Below, piece by piece: positions 1 to 11,237 of a stretch of 64,000 nt of DNA. This DNA is from Monosporascus cannonballus (taxonomy: Eukaryota; Ascomycota; Sordariomycetes; Xylariales). Within the stretch, counting starts at the first letter, position 1. The number at the start of each line of letters is the position of its first letter. The DNA is taken from positions 1 to 64,000 of the forward strand of contig QJNS01000013.1 of assembly GCA_004154925.1 (NCBI GenBank), read 5' to 3'. The position numbers were made by a program, and so were the translations under genes. The notes below the pieces were generated by a model. That model searched no databases, had not been told where the DNA came from, and saw only the letters and a program-made list of their open reading frames with translations.

Positions 1-109
<109 letters not shown>

Positions 110-816
110 ATAAATATTCCATAGACGATACCGCCGAACAGATCGGCAAAATAGAACCAAATAAGAATCCTCGAGTAGGTAGTAGTACAAATGGATTTCA
201 TCGACAATCCGGGAAACCTCTGCGCCAGATTGGGGATAAGTCCGCCATGAAAGAATGCAGCCCGACTTCATAAATATCATCATCTGACTCTTTTTTTTTT
301 TTTCCCCAAAATTGGCCGGGTATCTTTTAGTCGTTTTCAATGCGCCTCGCTCCCAATCCCACCAACCAACAAACAGCCAACCAACCCCATCCATAAACCG
401 CACCGCCAATGCGTACTTACTTCCCGGAGCAGTACTCCGAATACAGATTGTTCTGCCTCGGTTTCATATAGTGAGTAACCTTGTAGGGATAAGCATGCAT
501 AAACGCCCCAAAACATCCCGAGAAGTTGTCTATTCGGTGGGGGGGAAAAAAAAGAAAGAAAACAAATTGAGGTTGATAAGACCTTATCCAGGGAACTCAA
601 CGGTGCGTCCCCACGGCGCCGTAGGTAGGTACTTTATACACCGTATCGTAGCTCATTCCGCAGGAAATATCAACCCGCGGGGACGTGGGGCTCTGCTCCT
701 CCCTCCCCACATAGGCAGGCATACGAATGGAGTCGGGGGTGGGCGTTGGGTGTCGGCCGTGGTAGTACAGCGGCAGCGTAGCCACGTAGCAGCCGCGGCT
801 CCAATACCTTCCCTAC
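110..816. other. intergenic, no gene seen
   Basis: Contains short homopolymers (T run near 290-303, A/G-rich stretch near 540-560). The open frames here show no recognisable domain. It lies 3' of the minus-strand gene at 817-1293. Confidence 0.5.
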
Positions 817-1293
817 TCAACCCGCGGCGGCGACTTCGTCGTCGTCGTCGTAGACGATCGCGTCGTCCTCCTCCTCGTTCTCGTACAGCTTGCCCGGCGT
901 CACCAGGCGGCGGACCTCCCCCTCGCCGCCGCCGCCGCCGCCGCCGAGGATGCGCAGCGTGCTCTGCGCCGCCGCCTCGGCCAGGGAGCCGTACACGGGG
1001 ATCTGGACCGGCGCCCGCTGCTGCTGCTGGAGCTGGAGCTGGAAGGGGAGGGGCGGTCGCGGGAGCTGACCGTCGTCGTCGTCGACGCTCGAGATCGAGG
1101 ACCGGCGGGACCCGGACCGCGGGGGGGAGGAGGAGAAGAGGGAGTCGTCGTCCGCGGCGGCGGTGGTGTCCGAGTCGCTGCTACTGACGCTGCTGCCGAG
1201 GATGCATGTGCGTTCGGCCCGGTGCCGGGCTTCCCAACTCTGGGATTCCCGCTGGACGTGTTGCGCGAGGAGAGATGGTGCACCCACCGTCAT
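817..1293 (-). CDS. low-complexity acidic fungal protein
   Basis: A 158-residue single-exon frame. The order is a basic N-terminus, a Ser/Asp-rich stretch (about 35-75), a short Gln-rich run (about 84-90), a better-conserved-looking core with the motif PVYGSLAEAA (about 98-107), a Gly run encoded by GCC repeats, and an acidic Glu/Asp tail. There is no signal peptide or membrane segment. The core plus acidic tail resembles uncharacterised small proteins of Sordariomycetes, but I cannot name a family. Several antisense frames are open because the sequence is GC-rich trinucleotide repeat, so coding on this strand is inferred from the core motif and amino-acid composition. An additional upstream exon cannot be excluded. 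Confidence 0.5.
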   Translation of the reverse strand: MTVGAPSLLAQHVQRESQSWEARHRAERTCILGSSVSSSDSDTTAAADDDSLFSSSPPRSGSRRSSISSVDDDDGQLPRPPLPFQLQLQQQQRAPVQIPVYGSLAEAAAQSTLRILGGGGGGGEGEVRRLVTPGKLYENEEEDDAIVYDDDDEVAAAG

Positions 1294-2924
1294 GTTTGGG
1301 GTGCGGCTGGGAAGATCCGAGCGTGGTATAACGATAGGTTGATGAGTGGTTTAGCTTTCGCGTTTGGGACACTTGGTCTGCGTATCGTAGGTATCCGAAT
1401 ATGCGACGGGGCTGGTAACCCCGGGTATGGAGGTCTTATAGAGCTTTGGTGCTTCTTGCGCCCAACCGCTTCGAGTAAAGTAACCTCCGTTCGGTCGAAC
1501 GGCTGGGGTATGTGAACGTGATGTCGATTGTCTAGTTCGCCTGTCTATGGACTGGCGAGAAAAGGGAAAGGGTGGGTGGGAGGCAGTAGGCCGTCCTGAT
1601 ATCATATCCCTCCCCCCCTTATGTATCCGTTACGATGATATATGTGTCGGTATATATTTGTGGTTCTCACATGTCACGTTCCTACTGTGCCTACCTACCT
1701 CATTATCAGGGGGGCGTGATGCTTGGCTGCTGGCTTGACCTTGCTTGTACATACCAGAATGGGGGTACGAGATAGATTGCCCGATACCCAGGTAAGCAAT
1801 GATCGCCCGAGCTGTGTGTGCATGCACGTAATCCGGGGCCGTTTCTTTCGTTCTCCCCCTCGACCGCTCCCCCTCCTGTGCATGTGCACTGGAACTGCGC
1901 GTGTATTGGCGCAATGTCAGGCCCGCAAAGCATCATGCTCGGCGCGAGGATCCCAATGTGGGAGCTCCCTCGAGTCCACGCTCGGGGGTCTAGATTCGTC
2001 AAATTTAGAAGGTCATGGGAAGCATGACGACAGACCTTTTTTCTTCTGGGAACAACTTCAACACATGACACCGCCAAGCCGATAATACCCACGCTAGCTT
2101 ATCTAGCGGAAACCCATTTCCTCGCGCCGCGGTTTTGCTAGTCTCGATCCCACAAACCCGGGAAAGGAGCGAAGGAGCCTGGAGCCTCAGGATGGTCCTC
2201 GAGACGTGAGTCGCCTTTGAGGTCGTCTCGGGCCCCGACCCCTGACCGAATTGGCGGGGCGGCGACACCTTTGATAGAAATACTTGGTATTCACGTCTGG
2301 CGACAGCTTCCCCCGGCGTGTATAGCTTACCTATGGGGACATTGAAGAAGCTGCCGACTTCGGTGCCATGGCTTCTCAGCTAAGGTGCGTAACGTAAGTT
2401 AAGGTCACGAAAGTTGTTTCCTCACTCCATCGACCTTGCCTCAGGCGAGGGGCGAGGGCTTCCCTTTCCATCGAGTCGTACGAGGAGGATTTAAAGATCG
2501 TGAGATCTCGCTTCAATCCGGCCCCAACTGAAGCCCATTGTCGCGGAATCCGAACCCACGCGACCCTCAACTCGTTATGCTCGGAAGTAGAGACCTTCCC
2601 TAGAGGCACTGAACACAGATTAACGTCGCATCCGACAATGCGGGGGATGCGGAATCGCATCTCTTGCATGGGCAAATCGTACCCCAAGCTCTTAGGTTAT
2701 ATTAATAGTGACAAGTCTGCAATGTGGGGTTGGTTGTTGAGTCGATGCATTGGGCTACCCGCCAAGCCCCTCCCGAAAGGGCGTCCATGTCTGTTAATAG
2801 GGCGTAAATCTGCATTACAATCAACCGGGAGAACTCGACCGCGGCGAATATTGATTAAGTGATACGTAGTTGGTATTAAATCATAAAGGGCTACAATAGC
2901 CCAGGCCGATAGATACATCATCAG
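1294..2924. other. intergenic, no gene seen
   Basis: About 1.6 kb between the divergent genes at 817-1293 (-) and 2925-4067 (+). Small frames on both strands lack domains and splice partners. TACCTACCT-type short repeats near 1689-1700 are common in promoter regions of this fungal group. Confidence 0.5.
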
Positions 2925-4067
2925 ATGGCATCACGCATCATATCGATCCCTAGATCTCTCCCATCGTCATCCGTAAAAGCAGCTAGAAGATCTCTCTTTT
3001 CGAACCCCAAACCGGTCTATCGTCGCCCCTTTCTGAGAACAATGGGCGGTACACCCGTTCAGACCCCGCCGCCGGGGAAATACGAGGTCAGTATTGTGCC
3101 TGCTCCCCTGGCTGAAGGGGGCAGGCATCACGTCCGGCACTTTTCTCCCCGTCTGTGACGCGATACGTAAGGAGGTCACGGTTGCATAGCAATTGCGCCG
3201 TGACCATCCACCATATCTCCTGATGAGGCTTAACCTCTGACATCCGGAACCCCGTAGTGGCTCGTCGTTGTGCCCGACAAGCCCGGCCAGCAGCAGAAGA
3301 GACTGGAAGTCCGGCCGTACGTCGTCACCTCCCCCACGTCCCCCGCTCGTTCATTAGAAGCCGCAGCGTCGCGGTCCTCGTGGTGTTTCCCCTTCCCTAC
3401 TCGCACGGATTGGCCCGCCAAAAAACTCACATCTCGCGTCGCTGTGTTCCAGTCAGCACTTCGCAGGCCTGAACAACTACATCGAGTCCGGCCAGTTCAA
3501 GACGGGAGGTGGGTCCAATTCCGTCCGCATAATTCCAATCCGATCCGGTGCGGGCGACCGCAAGCTCCCTCCCCCCTATTCCCCAGGCTTTCCATCGTCA
3601 AGGGGCGGGAGGAAACTGATGAGATCTATCTGACTCGAACGCGGGGGGGAAAAAGGCGCCCTCCTCAACTCGAAGCCCGAGAGCGACGACGACCCGGCCA
3701 AGTTCGACTTCTACGGCAGCACCATCGTCGTGGTGGCCGAGTCGCGCGAGGAGGTCGTCGGCATCCTCGAGAAGGACATCTACGCCACGAGCGGCGTGTG
3801 GGACGTCGAGAAGGTGCGTGATGACGGGTCCCGCCCTGGCTAGACGTCTTGTCGTGTCAGCGCGCATGTGTGGAAAGCTTCTCTTGCTGACGAACCGTTT
3901 CCTGAGGCGGTGTAGGCACAGATCTGGCCGGTGAGTTGAACCCCTGCTACTTAGTTTCATCGGACGAGGCGGGACGGGGAGGCGAAGGGAGTGAGGTTGG
4001 GTTTCTAGGACGGGGGGACTAACGCGATACCTCTATACAGGCAAAGATTGCTTTCAGAGATCCGTGA
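2925..4067 (+). CDS. YCII-domain protein, probable mitochondrial form
   Basis: Six exons: 2925-3086, 3258-3316, 3453-3508, 3656-3813, 3916-3930 and 4041-4067, giving 158 aa. All junctions are GT-AG and keep frame. The first ~40 residues are rich in Arg and Ser with almost no acid, a typical mitochondrial presequence; a second Met at about residue 40 could give a cytosolic form. The rest matches the YCII fold (PF03795): a first strand ending VVVPDKPG, a helix after RPQHFAGL with the family's conserved His, GGALLNSKP, then SGVWDVEK and a C-terminal strand IWPAKIAFRDP. YCII domains are small ferredoxin-like folds whose reaction is often unknown; in fungi most are uncharacterised. Exon 5 is only 15 nt, so automated callers may truncate the gene. 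Identification of the family is firm; function is not. Confidence 0.85.
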
Positions 4068-4805
4068 TTATGGGCAGTGCTGGTTACAAGCTGGCGAGGA
4101 GTCCCTAGGGGCCGGAGGGCGGGGTCGAGGACGACCCGAACAGACCCGTGGAAGGTTGATTATGCTCTGGACTCAGTACCGTGGCTTACAGCTGTAGGAT
4201 GTCCTGAGGCTAGGCAAAGCAGATACAATACTGTATGATATCTCGTCCCGGGGTTTATTGTAGTATTCGTTATATGCTCGGTAGATTCCGAGGTTCGTTA
4301 GGGATATATGTTTCCGCTTCAGCTAACGCTTAGCAGCAATCTTAAAGGGAGAATTCATTCTACCCCCGGGAATCCTGCACTTTCGAGCCGAGAATAATGT
4401 GTAATTCAAGCAGTTCAATGAATACCATATTCATTATGGTGAAGCCCCTATGACAAGAAGTGGAATACGGTCACTAAGGGGTTATATCCTCCTTGGCCAC
4501 TGGTCCGCCTCAATAATGAATAACGTAATATGAACAAGCCACTTCAGTGCTATCAATCAATGGTACTCCGTAGCCTACATATGATGCGACCCCCTTTAAC
4601 TTACAACACCATGCACTCCGAAACTCGATTGCAGATGTTGTCCGATTTCCAATCTTCTCCTGACACCATATCAAGGACGCCCTAGCAACGCAAAGAACAG
4701 GTATCAACGGTAGACGAAAGACGTCGCAAAATTGAATTTATTCGATGACGCTTAGGCTGTAAAGCCCCAAACAACTTCACCCTTTTTTTTGACCACTCTT
4801 GGCCA
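4068..4805. other. intergenic between convergent genes
   Basis: 3' flanks of the YCII gene and the UPF0662 gene. Nothing recognisable inside. Confidence 0.5.
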
Positions 4806-6506
4806 TTACGTGTCTGGCTTGATATCTGGGGGTTGTGTGTCCGGTAACTTGTCTTCTGCCGGCGTCGCACTGGGCGATCCACTCTCGGACTCGACGGCTA
4901 GTCTGAGCTCGTAGTTCAGGTCGAAACACTCCGCAAGCAGCTCCGTTACGGCGGCTTGGCCTTCGGGAACGTCGTCTCCAACCATGAACTTCCCATCGAC
5001 TCTCATGTCGTCGAGCGAATTCAACTGTAACAAAGAATTTAGCCATGCGAAATAGCTAATCTTGTTGGAAAAGCAGTACCAACCTTCATGCTGTATGGAT
5101 ATAGCTCTCTTACTGATGAGACGCCGCCATTCTCTTTTACCTCCATGAGACAGCGTTTCAGTGTCTGGAGTTGGTTGTACACTGGAAGGAGAGCCTCGGA
5201 GACAGGTTCGGATGAGATCATGAGATGGTAAATATATCCATAGGAGCGCCGGATGAGGTAGAGAAGTGTCTAACGGCATCATTAGTAGGGTTCTTTGACG
5301 GATGGTAGACGGTCGTTGCTCACTCGTTGAGCGTAAAGCTCGGCAGGCTGTCCTTCATCATCTATCCAGTTGCCGTCGACTCTACTTTCGTCGATTTTGT
5401 CCAGTTGCCGCTGATAATCGTAAAGATCCGTTTCTCGTAACGACCATGCCTGCGTAAGCGAGAGTTTATCTAGCTCGTTGCGAATACCGACGAGGATCTT
5501 ATATAGGGGCATCCATTTCTCCGGGAGTTCTCCGTTCCTAAAGTAGGCGTTAGGATCAATGGATAGACGCGCCGTCGTATTCAGAGTGACCAACCTCTCC
5601 AGGACTACCTCCGTGTATCTCACACACCTATCCAATAACTCAGAGACTTTGTCGCTTCCAGCCAGAACCTCGTTATTCTCGTCGACGAAGTTGCCATCGA
5701 CGCGCTTCGCGTTGATTTCGTCCAGCTGGCCCCGCAATTTATGGATCTCCTTCGGATTGAACTGCGCCCAACTTGTCAGCAACTTACATTGGCGATGCGA
5801 GGCTGGCGTGACAGTACCTTGGACCTGGTGTTAATCCCAGCCATCTGTCTTAGGACGGAGACCAACTTCTCCACCGTCGGCCTCAGGGGCTCAGCAATCT
5901 CCTCTAGCTTTTGCTGCAAGTTGTTGAGGGAGGCGCGACATCGTGAAATCCGGTTGGCGAGCAGAGTCTCGAGGAACGGGGCGGATTTGTTGTTGGAGGC
6001 GTTATGTACGATCTCTGACAGGTGATCCAAGGTATGCGACATGCTCTCGAGGTCCTTAGCGGAGAAGAGATCGGCCTCGGTCAGATGGTCTAGGAGACGC
6101 CGGATGGTGGAAGTCAAGGCATATGCGGCTGGTGCTTCATTATTCCGACCTATTGTCATGAAGAATAACGAAAGGAGCTGGAAGCAGCTGTCGACGACGC
6201 GGTCCACTTTCGTTCACACATCAGGTTAGCATCCTCCGACAAGCTCAAACCTCGAAGGGGTGTAACCGTCGCGATTGGGACGGGAGCCATACCTCGATTC
6301 TCTTCTGCGGCCTTCCCATGCCGGATCTCGTTAAGACGCTTGACCTGGTCGATTGTTCGGTCATAGAGCACCATGACATCCTGAGTGCGGACGTAGGTGG
6401 AGCGATCAAGCTTCCGCAGCTGTAACTCATCGCGGATATTGATCATGTTGTCCAAAATCTCCTTTTCCCCTTCATCTTTCGGGGCGGGTATCTTTGGGGT
6501 ATCCAT
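4806..6506 (-). CDS. UPF0662/DUF2408 family protein
   Basis: Five exons on the minus strand: 6506-6293, 6206-5818, 5761-5324, 5269-5084 and 5024-4806, giving 481 aa. Junctions are GT-AG with good branch sites (GCTAAC, CTACTAAT). The product is almost all helical and carries three copies of an RVDG-[NK]-[FW] motif (in RVDGNFV, RVDGNWI and RVDGKFM), each followed by an acidic loop. These repeats are the hallmark of the fungal UPF0662/DUF2408 family, which includes S. pombe SPAC30C2.08. The last repeat is followed by an acidic disordered tail. Length fits the family. The start MDTPKIP was preferred to an ATG 14 codons upstream because the upstream residues look like 5' leader. No enzymatic motif, signal peptide or membrane segment is visible; molecular function is unknown. 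Divergent from ribosomal P1. Confidence 0.88.
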
Positions 6507-7602
6507 ATCGTGGCCTGTCCACCTACCTGGTAATGCTAAGTTACGCACTGAGGGAATGGGACCCAGATCTCTTTTATACAGATTGAGGTTACTGTAATGT
6601 TGAAGAGTTGATGTGACTTGGGCAATGTTTGGACCTGTTTCTTTCTCTCAGACGTCCTTTGCGTAATGTAAGTTTCAACTCAGGTCATCGACTGGAGAAT
6701 AAGACCCATGGAATGAATGACCCCAGGTAAACAAGCAATTGAAGTATTACAAAAGTGAACCCCGAGATGACGGGCGCTGATTGCAGCTTACATGCGGGAC
6801 CTTCGGTAGGGGCTGCATTTGGAATACTGCAGAATTAACCAATGACGTGTAGATGAAGAGACTAATCGGGGGGTCCGGGTCTCTCCGATGGGGCCGTCCT
6901 TGTGAATCAAAGCTCCCGGATCATCGGGCTTGATCACCCAAGTATTGGCTTCCTTTGTGGAGCGAGATATTGAGAGAGGCCCTCTGCAAAATGCGACACT
7001 ATATTATTATTCATTCAACGTTTCTAGGTGCAGGTCGGGGATAGAATAGGCGAAATGCGCTTGGCGGGAGAAGGTGAAGATGGACATCGCAAAGAGCACT
7101 CGTTTTACTGGAAGGGTGTCTTGGGAATTTTTGGAGGGGTCATCATTGACGCAAGGACGTCTTTGATGGCGGGGGGGCATCAAATTGGAGATGTTCGACA
7201 TAGTACTTTCCCCCAGCTGTGAACTAACAACGAACATGGTACCTACCTACGTACCTATTTTGACCAGTAAAAGGTTCCAACGAGGGCCAGCTCTGATGCC
7301 CAATCCGCCAAGATTAGGTAAGCAGGCGTAAAACCGCCTGAGATAAGCAAGATATGCCCCTACAGGAGGACGACACAATGTAGTCCGAAATTTAACCACT
7401 TCAGCCAATCAAGCCCAAACCCTCCCACTGACCATTTCAATTCGCTTATAATTTTCTCCAGCACAATTTTCGATTTCACGTCAGCCCTTAACGTAGGACT
7501 GGAGACTTTCTTCAACCTCACGCGCATCTCTGCAATTCGAGCCGCAAGCAAATTCAACCTCAACCCCCCTACGACACCTCCCCATCCTCAAATACAGAAA
7601 CG
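6507..7602. promoter_or_regulatory. divergent promoter region, UPF0662 / ribosomal P1
   Basis: About 1.1 kb between two divergent starts. The P1-proximal part (7540-7600) is C/T-rich, as expected for leaders of fungal ribosomal-protein genes. TACCTACCTACGTACC near 7239-7254 is a short repeat. No gene is supported here. Confidence 0.45.
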
Positions 7603-8264
7603 ATGTCGACTGCCGAACTTGCTTCGTCCTACGCGGCGCTCATCCTCGCCGACGATGGCGTTGAGATCACTGTGAGAAACGAACCCCTCCATCTTCCCTG
7701 AAAGTCGCCGGATCGCAACGTTTTCGCGATGATATGGGAAATACGAGAACGTCTCTAGAGGGGGAACTATCTTGAAGAAGAGACTGGATACTGATACTCG
7801 ACCAATGCGCAGGCCGACAAGCTCCAGACCCTGATCAAGGCCGCTAATGTCGCCGATGTCGAGCCTATCTGGACGTCGCTGTTCGCCAAGGTACGCAAGC
7901 AACACGATCACCAGCCGAGCAAGAGCGACTACCATCCGACCGGGTACGCCACGGGAGTATGCGGGCGGTTGGCTGATATGAATTGCAGGCTCTCGAGGGC
8001 AAGGACGTGAAGGACCTGCTGTCGAACGTCGGCTCCGGCGGTGGTGCCGCCGCCGCCCCTGCCGCCGGCGGTGCTGCTGCCGGTGGTGCCGCCGCGGCTG
8101 AGGCTAAGGAGGAGAAGAAGGAGGAGGAGGGTATGTCCAGAATTGCACTCCATGCCGCTCTTTCTCGGGCGCATGCACACTTCGAGTACCACATACTGAC
8201 GATTACTACTACTACAGCTGAGGAAGAGTCAGACGAGGACATGGGTTTCGGTCTCTTCGACTAA
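7603..8264 (+). CDS. RPP1: 60S acidic ribosomal protein P1
   Basis: Four exons: 7603-7671, 7813-7890, 7989-8130 and 8218-8264, giving 111 aa, the usual size for P1. The N-terminal helical dimerisation domain starts [17 protein letters not shown]. It is followed by the Ala/Gly-rich hinge (about residues 65-90) and an acidic tail ending in the invariant [12 protein letters not shown]1 pairs with P2 on the P0 stalk of the large ribosomal subunit and recruits translational GTPases; the C-terminal peptide is the factor-binding element and its Ser is a known casein kinase 2 site. The N-terminus distinguishes P1 from P2. The first intron (about 140 nt) splits the start region, which is typical of ribosomal-protein genes in these fungi. 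Confidence 0.97.
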
Positions 8265-8751
8265 GAAATCTAAAATCGAATCTTCTACGACGGCAACGAC
8301 GCGATTCTATCCTTTCCCTTTGTACTTCAACTGCATGGCTATGGGGTTACTTACACCATTGGTGTGGCGTGAAGGAGGCAATATCCGGATGCCTAGGGCA
8401 AGGACCGGCCGGTATCACTCTCGCATAGGTTAATACGACGATGCGTTCTGAGATGACATGAAGCCCACGACGTTTCTACGGTACATCTTACCGCGATATA
8501 CTTTTGAACACGACAGGGATATGGTTAGAGGTCACCTCTTGTAATTCAGAGGCCCCGCTCTAGATATGCATCATGCGTTGATACGTCTACACGCCCTTCC
8601 GCGTAAATGTCGTGCTTAAAACAGCCCCCATAAGCTCTCGCCCCTCCCGCTCTAACAACCCCCCCCCCCTTTTAAGACTCTCAAGATCCCATAACGCCTT
8701 TCATGCATTCATAGCAGTCGTGATTCCTACCCTCGCTCCTCCAGACCTGTC
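8265..8751. other. 3' intergenic between convergent P1 and UBX genes
   Basis: Only trailer sequence and a C-rich homopolymer near 8660-8668; no gene seen. Confidence 0.5.
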
Positions 8752-9928
8752 CTACTGCACAATAAGAGCAGCGCTTGGCACCATACCCGCCTCCTTCAGG
8801 GTCTTGCCGAAGTCCAGACTGCCCTCGAAGGTCTTCTTGGGGAAGTTCATGATGAACCGGTTCACGGTGAGCCCGTTCTCCGACTGCAGCAGCTGCGCGA
8901 CCTCGAAGAGCGTCGTGTCGGCCGGCAAGGTCTTCATGACGTTGCCGCCGGGCGTCTGCAGCCGCAGGCGCGCCTCGTTGTGCGTCGTCGCGGCGGGCCG
9001 CTGGGCGGCCGGCGCAGTAGCAGTAGCGGCCGGCGCGGCCGGCGCGTTGCCCTCCTTCGCGGCCTTAGCCTCCTCGGCCCTGCGCCGCCGCTCCTCCTTG
9101 TCCGCCTCGATCTTCGCCTTGATGCGCCTCTTGGCCTCGAGGTCCTCCTGCTTCTCCTGCCGCTTGCGCGCCGCCTCCTTGATCTGCTCCCTCCGCGCTA
9201 TCTCCTCCTTCAGGTCCTGCGCCTCTTTGGTGGCCTTCTGGCGAATTTTCTGTCGCGCGCGCGGGTTTGTTAGTTTCCTTATGAGGGGAGGCTGGGGTCG
9301 ATCGCCTTGACGATGCCGTGATTTTGAGGGTGCCCGGATTTCGGCGGGTTAGACAGATACATACCTCGTTGCGCTTCTGCTCTTCCTTGTCCGCGAGCGC
9401 CTGGTTGGCCTTCTTGGCCCGCACTTTCTCGCGGAGCTCCTCGAGGCGCGCCTTCTTCTCCTCTTCGGTTAGAGGGGCGATCTCCTCGGTCGACTCGGAA
9501 AAGTCGGCGTGCTCGCTATATGCCCCCGTTAGAAATTCGACACCTTTAGAGCGCCCAATATTCCCCGGAAATAAAAAGTGACACGTACGTCTTGCCGGCG
9601 TGAAACTCGGCAGCGGCCTGGTTGCGGAACTTCTTGCCGCATTCGTTGCACACGAGCGACATGGCAACGGCGCCCTCGGCTAAGGGGGTGGCGTTTATGG
9701 CCGCTTCCTCCTCGTCATCCTGTAGCTCATCCAGCGGAGTGTCTTGCGTCTTCTCCAGCCAGTCCATAGCTCCTTGCACTGGGCGCATCGTTAGTCTGCG
9801 GATTCATAGCATACGCATTCTGAAACGGGATGGGGGGACATACACCCCCCAGACTTTTTCACGGCCATTTCGGCACGCGCCCTCTCAAAGCCCATCTCCA
9901 GGAGCTGGTCAAGGTCTGAAGGAGCCAT
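8752..9928 (-). CDS. UBA - C2H2 zinc finger - UBX domain protein
   Basis: Four exons on the minus strand: 9928-9844, 9778-9589, 9515-9365 and 9249-8752, giving 307 aa. Order: an N-terminal UBA domain (LLEMGFERARAEMAV, then GGLQGAMDWLE, about residues 6-40), a C2H2 finger (C-x2-C-x12-H-x5-H, from CNECGKKF), a long charged coiled coil (about 105-210), an Ala-rich linker, and a C-terminal UBX domain ending at the stop (RLRLQTPGG through SAALIVQ). This layout is that of mammalian UBXN1/SAKS1 and its fungal relatives: adaptors that bind ubiquitin through UBA and Cdc48/p97 through UBX. The donor of exon 1 was set to GTATGT because it alone restores GGLQGA. The Cdc48-docking loop looks intact in outline. 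A cytosolic role in ubiquitin-dependent segregase work is inferred from the family. Confidence 0.92.
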
Positions 9929-11237
9929 GCTGGAAGGTTTGGCAGCTGCTGGTCAATTTATGGGTTTCGGGACTACCTTGTAATGAATGCGTGGGGCGGG
10001 GGCAGCGGTTTTGGTGCTGAGAAGAGAGAGTGGCAAGCGGCAGGAGTCCTATCTACCGGGAGTACCATTTAACCCCAAGAGATGTCTTAAGTGGTGTCAA
10101 AGCGATGTCCTTCGGGTTTTTCTAAAACGGGCAAAGAACATATGAAGTTTATCCAGTATGCATATGCAAGTTCAGGTTGCTGGGCTCAACGTCATTGCAT
10201 GGTTGCCTCTAGTTACCTCTAAATATTCTAAAAAAGGCATGAATCAAATACATCAAAAGGGAATCAATCGTGTTAGTGGTCTGTGCATATAGAAATATTA
10301 ATTAAGTACAGCTAGGCCCTCCGAAGTTGGCATCCAATAACGGAGAAGCGGCCTGAAGTCTCCTTTTCATTACGGAGCACATTTTATTATCAAACAGCAA
10401 GGACCTTTTCAACGTGGCTATGCTTACGTGTATAAATCTCACAGTTACAGAACCTGGGGTTCGAAAGGCCATGTTTGCTACTGGTTTGTCTGCTGGCTGG
10501 AAGTTGTAGATTAAATGATTGTCCATACCAGATACGTGTGCTGTATACTTATGTAATAAAGAGCGAATAGCCAATTCTACAACCAGCCTGTTACGCACCA
10601 AGCATAGCATAGAAAGGTCGGAAGACCCGAGGTCAATGGCGCCGCTCGGAACTCACTTAGAATAATACCTACATTGAGTAGGTAGGTACCCACGTAGCTA
10701 ACAGGTAAGGCTGGGGCCCTCTCTTGGGTACCTACAGGCGCTACACGCACTCACTACGCAACGGCACCTGCCCGTCCAGATAGAACCCATCATCATCACC
10801 ATCACCTGCACACTGGGCCTCCTCTACCTAGTAGTTTACGAAGTTGAACAATCGGACATTCCCTTCTCCTCCTTCTTCATCTTCTCCTCCTCTCCCCTTC
10901 GTAAACCTGCACAAAGAAAATTCACCAAACACCAAACTTTAGTTTCACTGCATTTACAGTGCCGAGCAAGCCTGCGACTCTTCTCATTTCGTTAAAACCC
11001 CCTACTAGTAGTTGTGGTTGTCATATCCATATCCATTTCGCCAAGCCGCACGAGATCCTTCATCACCCGCCGACGTTGGACGTCTGGCAATCTGTTCTTG
11101 TCTCTGTGTGTGCGCGCCTTCTACCTCCGTCCCTCGACCTTCGTCGTCGCCTCCTCATTATACCGCTTTCGCACTCGCCACGATCCCCTATACGGCCTCC
11201 TTCAGGCGCATTTCCTGCTTTTAGCCACGAATTCATC
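9929..11237. promoter_or_regulatory. divergent promoter region, UBX / Scs2
   Basis: About 1.3 kb. The Scs2-proximal half has a pronounced pyrimidine tract near 10856-10905 and CT-rich leader to 11160, a common core-promoter feature of well-expressed filamentous-fungal genes. TACCTACA/GTAGGTAGGTAC repeats occur near 10665-10690. A 102-residue minus frame at 10302-10610 has no family resemblance and is not called. Confidence 0.5.

Noticed and set aside
2520..2620. GGGTTCGGATTCCGC on the minus strand, another tRNA-like B box
   Set aside because: The T-arm can be drawn, but no acceptor stem pairs with the 3' strand and no A box is present.
10302..10610. 102-codon minus frame in the UBX/Scs2 promoter region
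   Set aside because: No domain, low-GC third positions and no splice partner.
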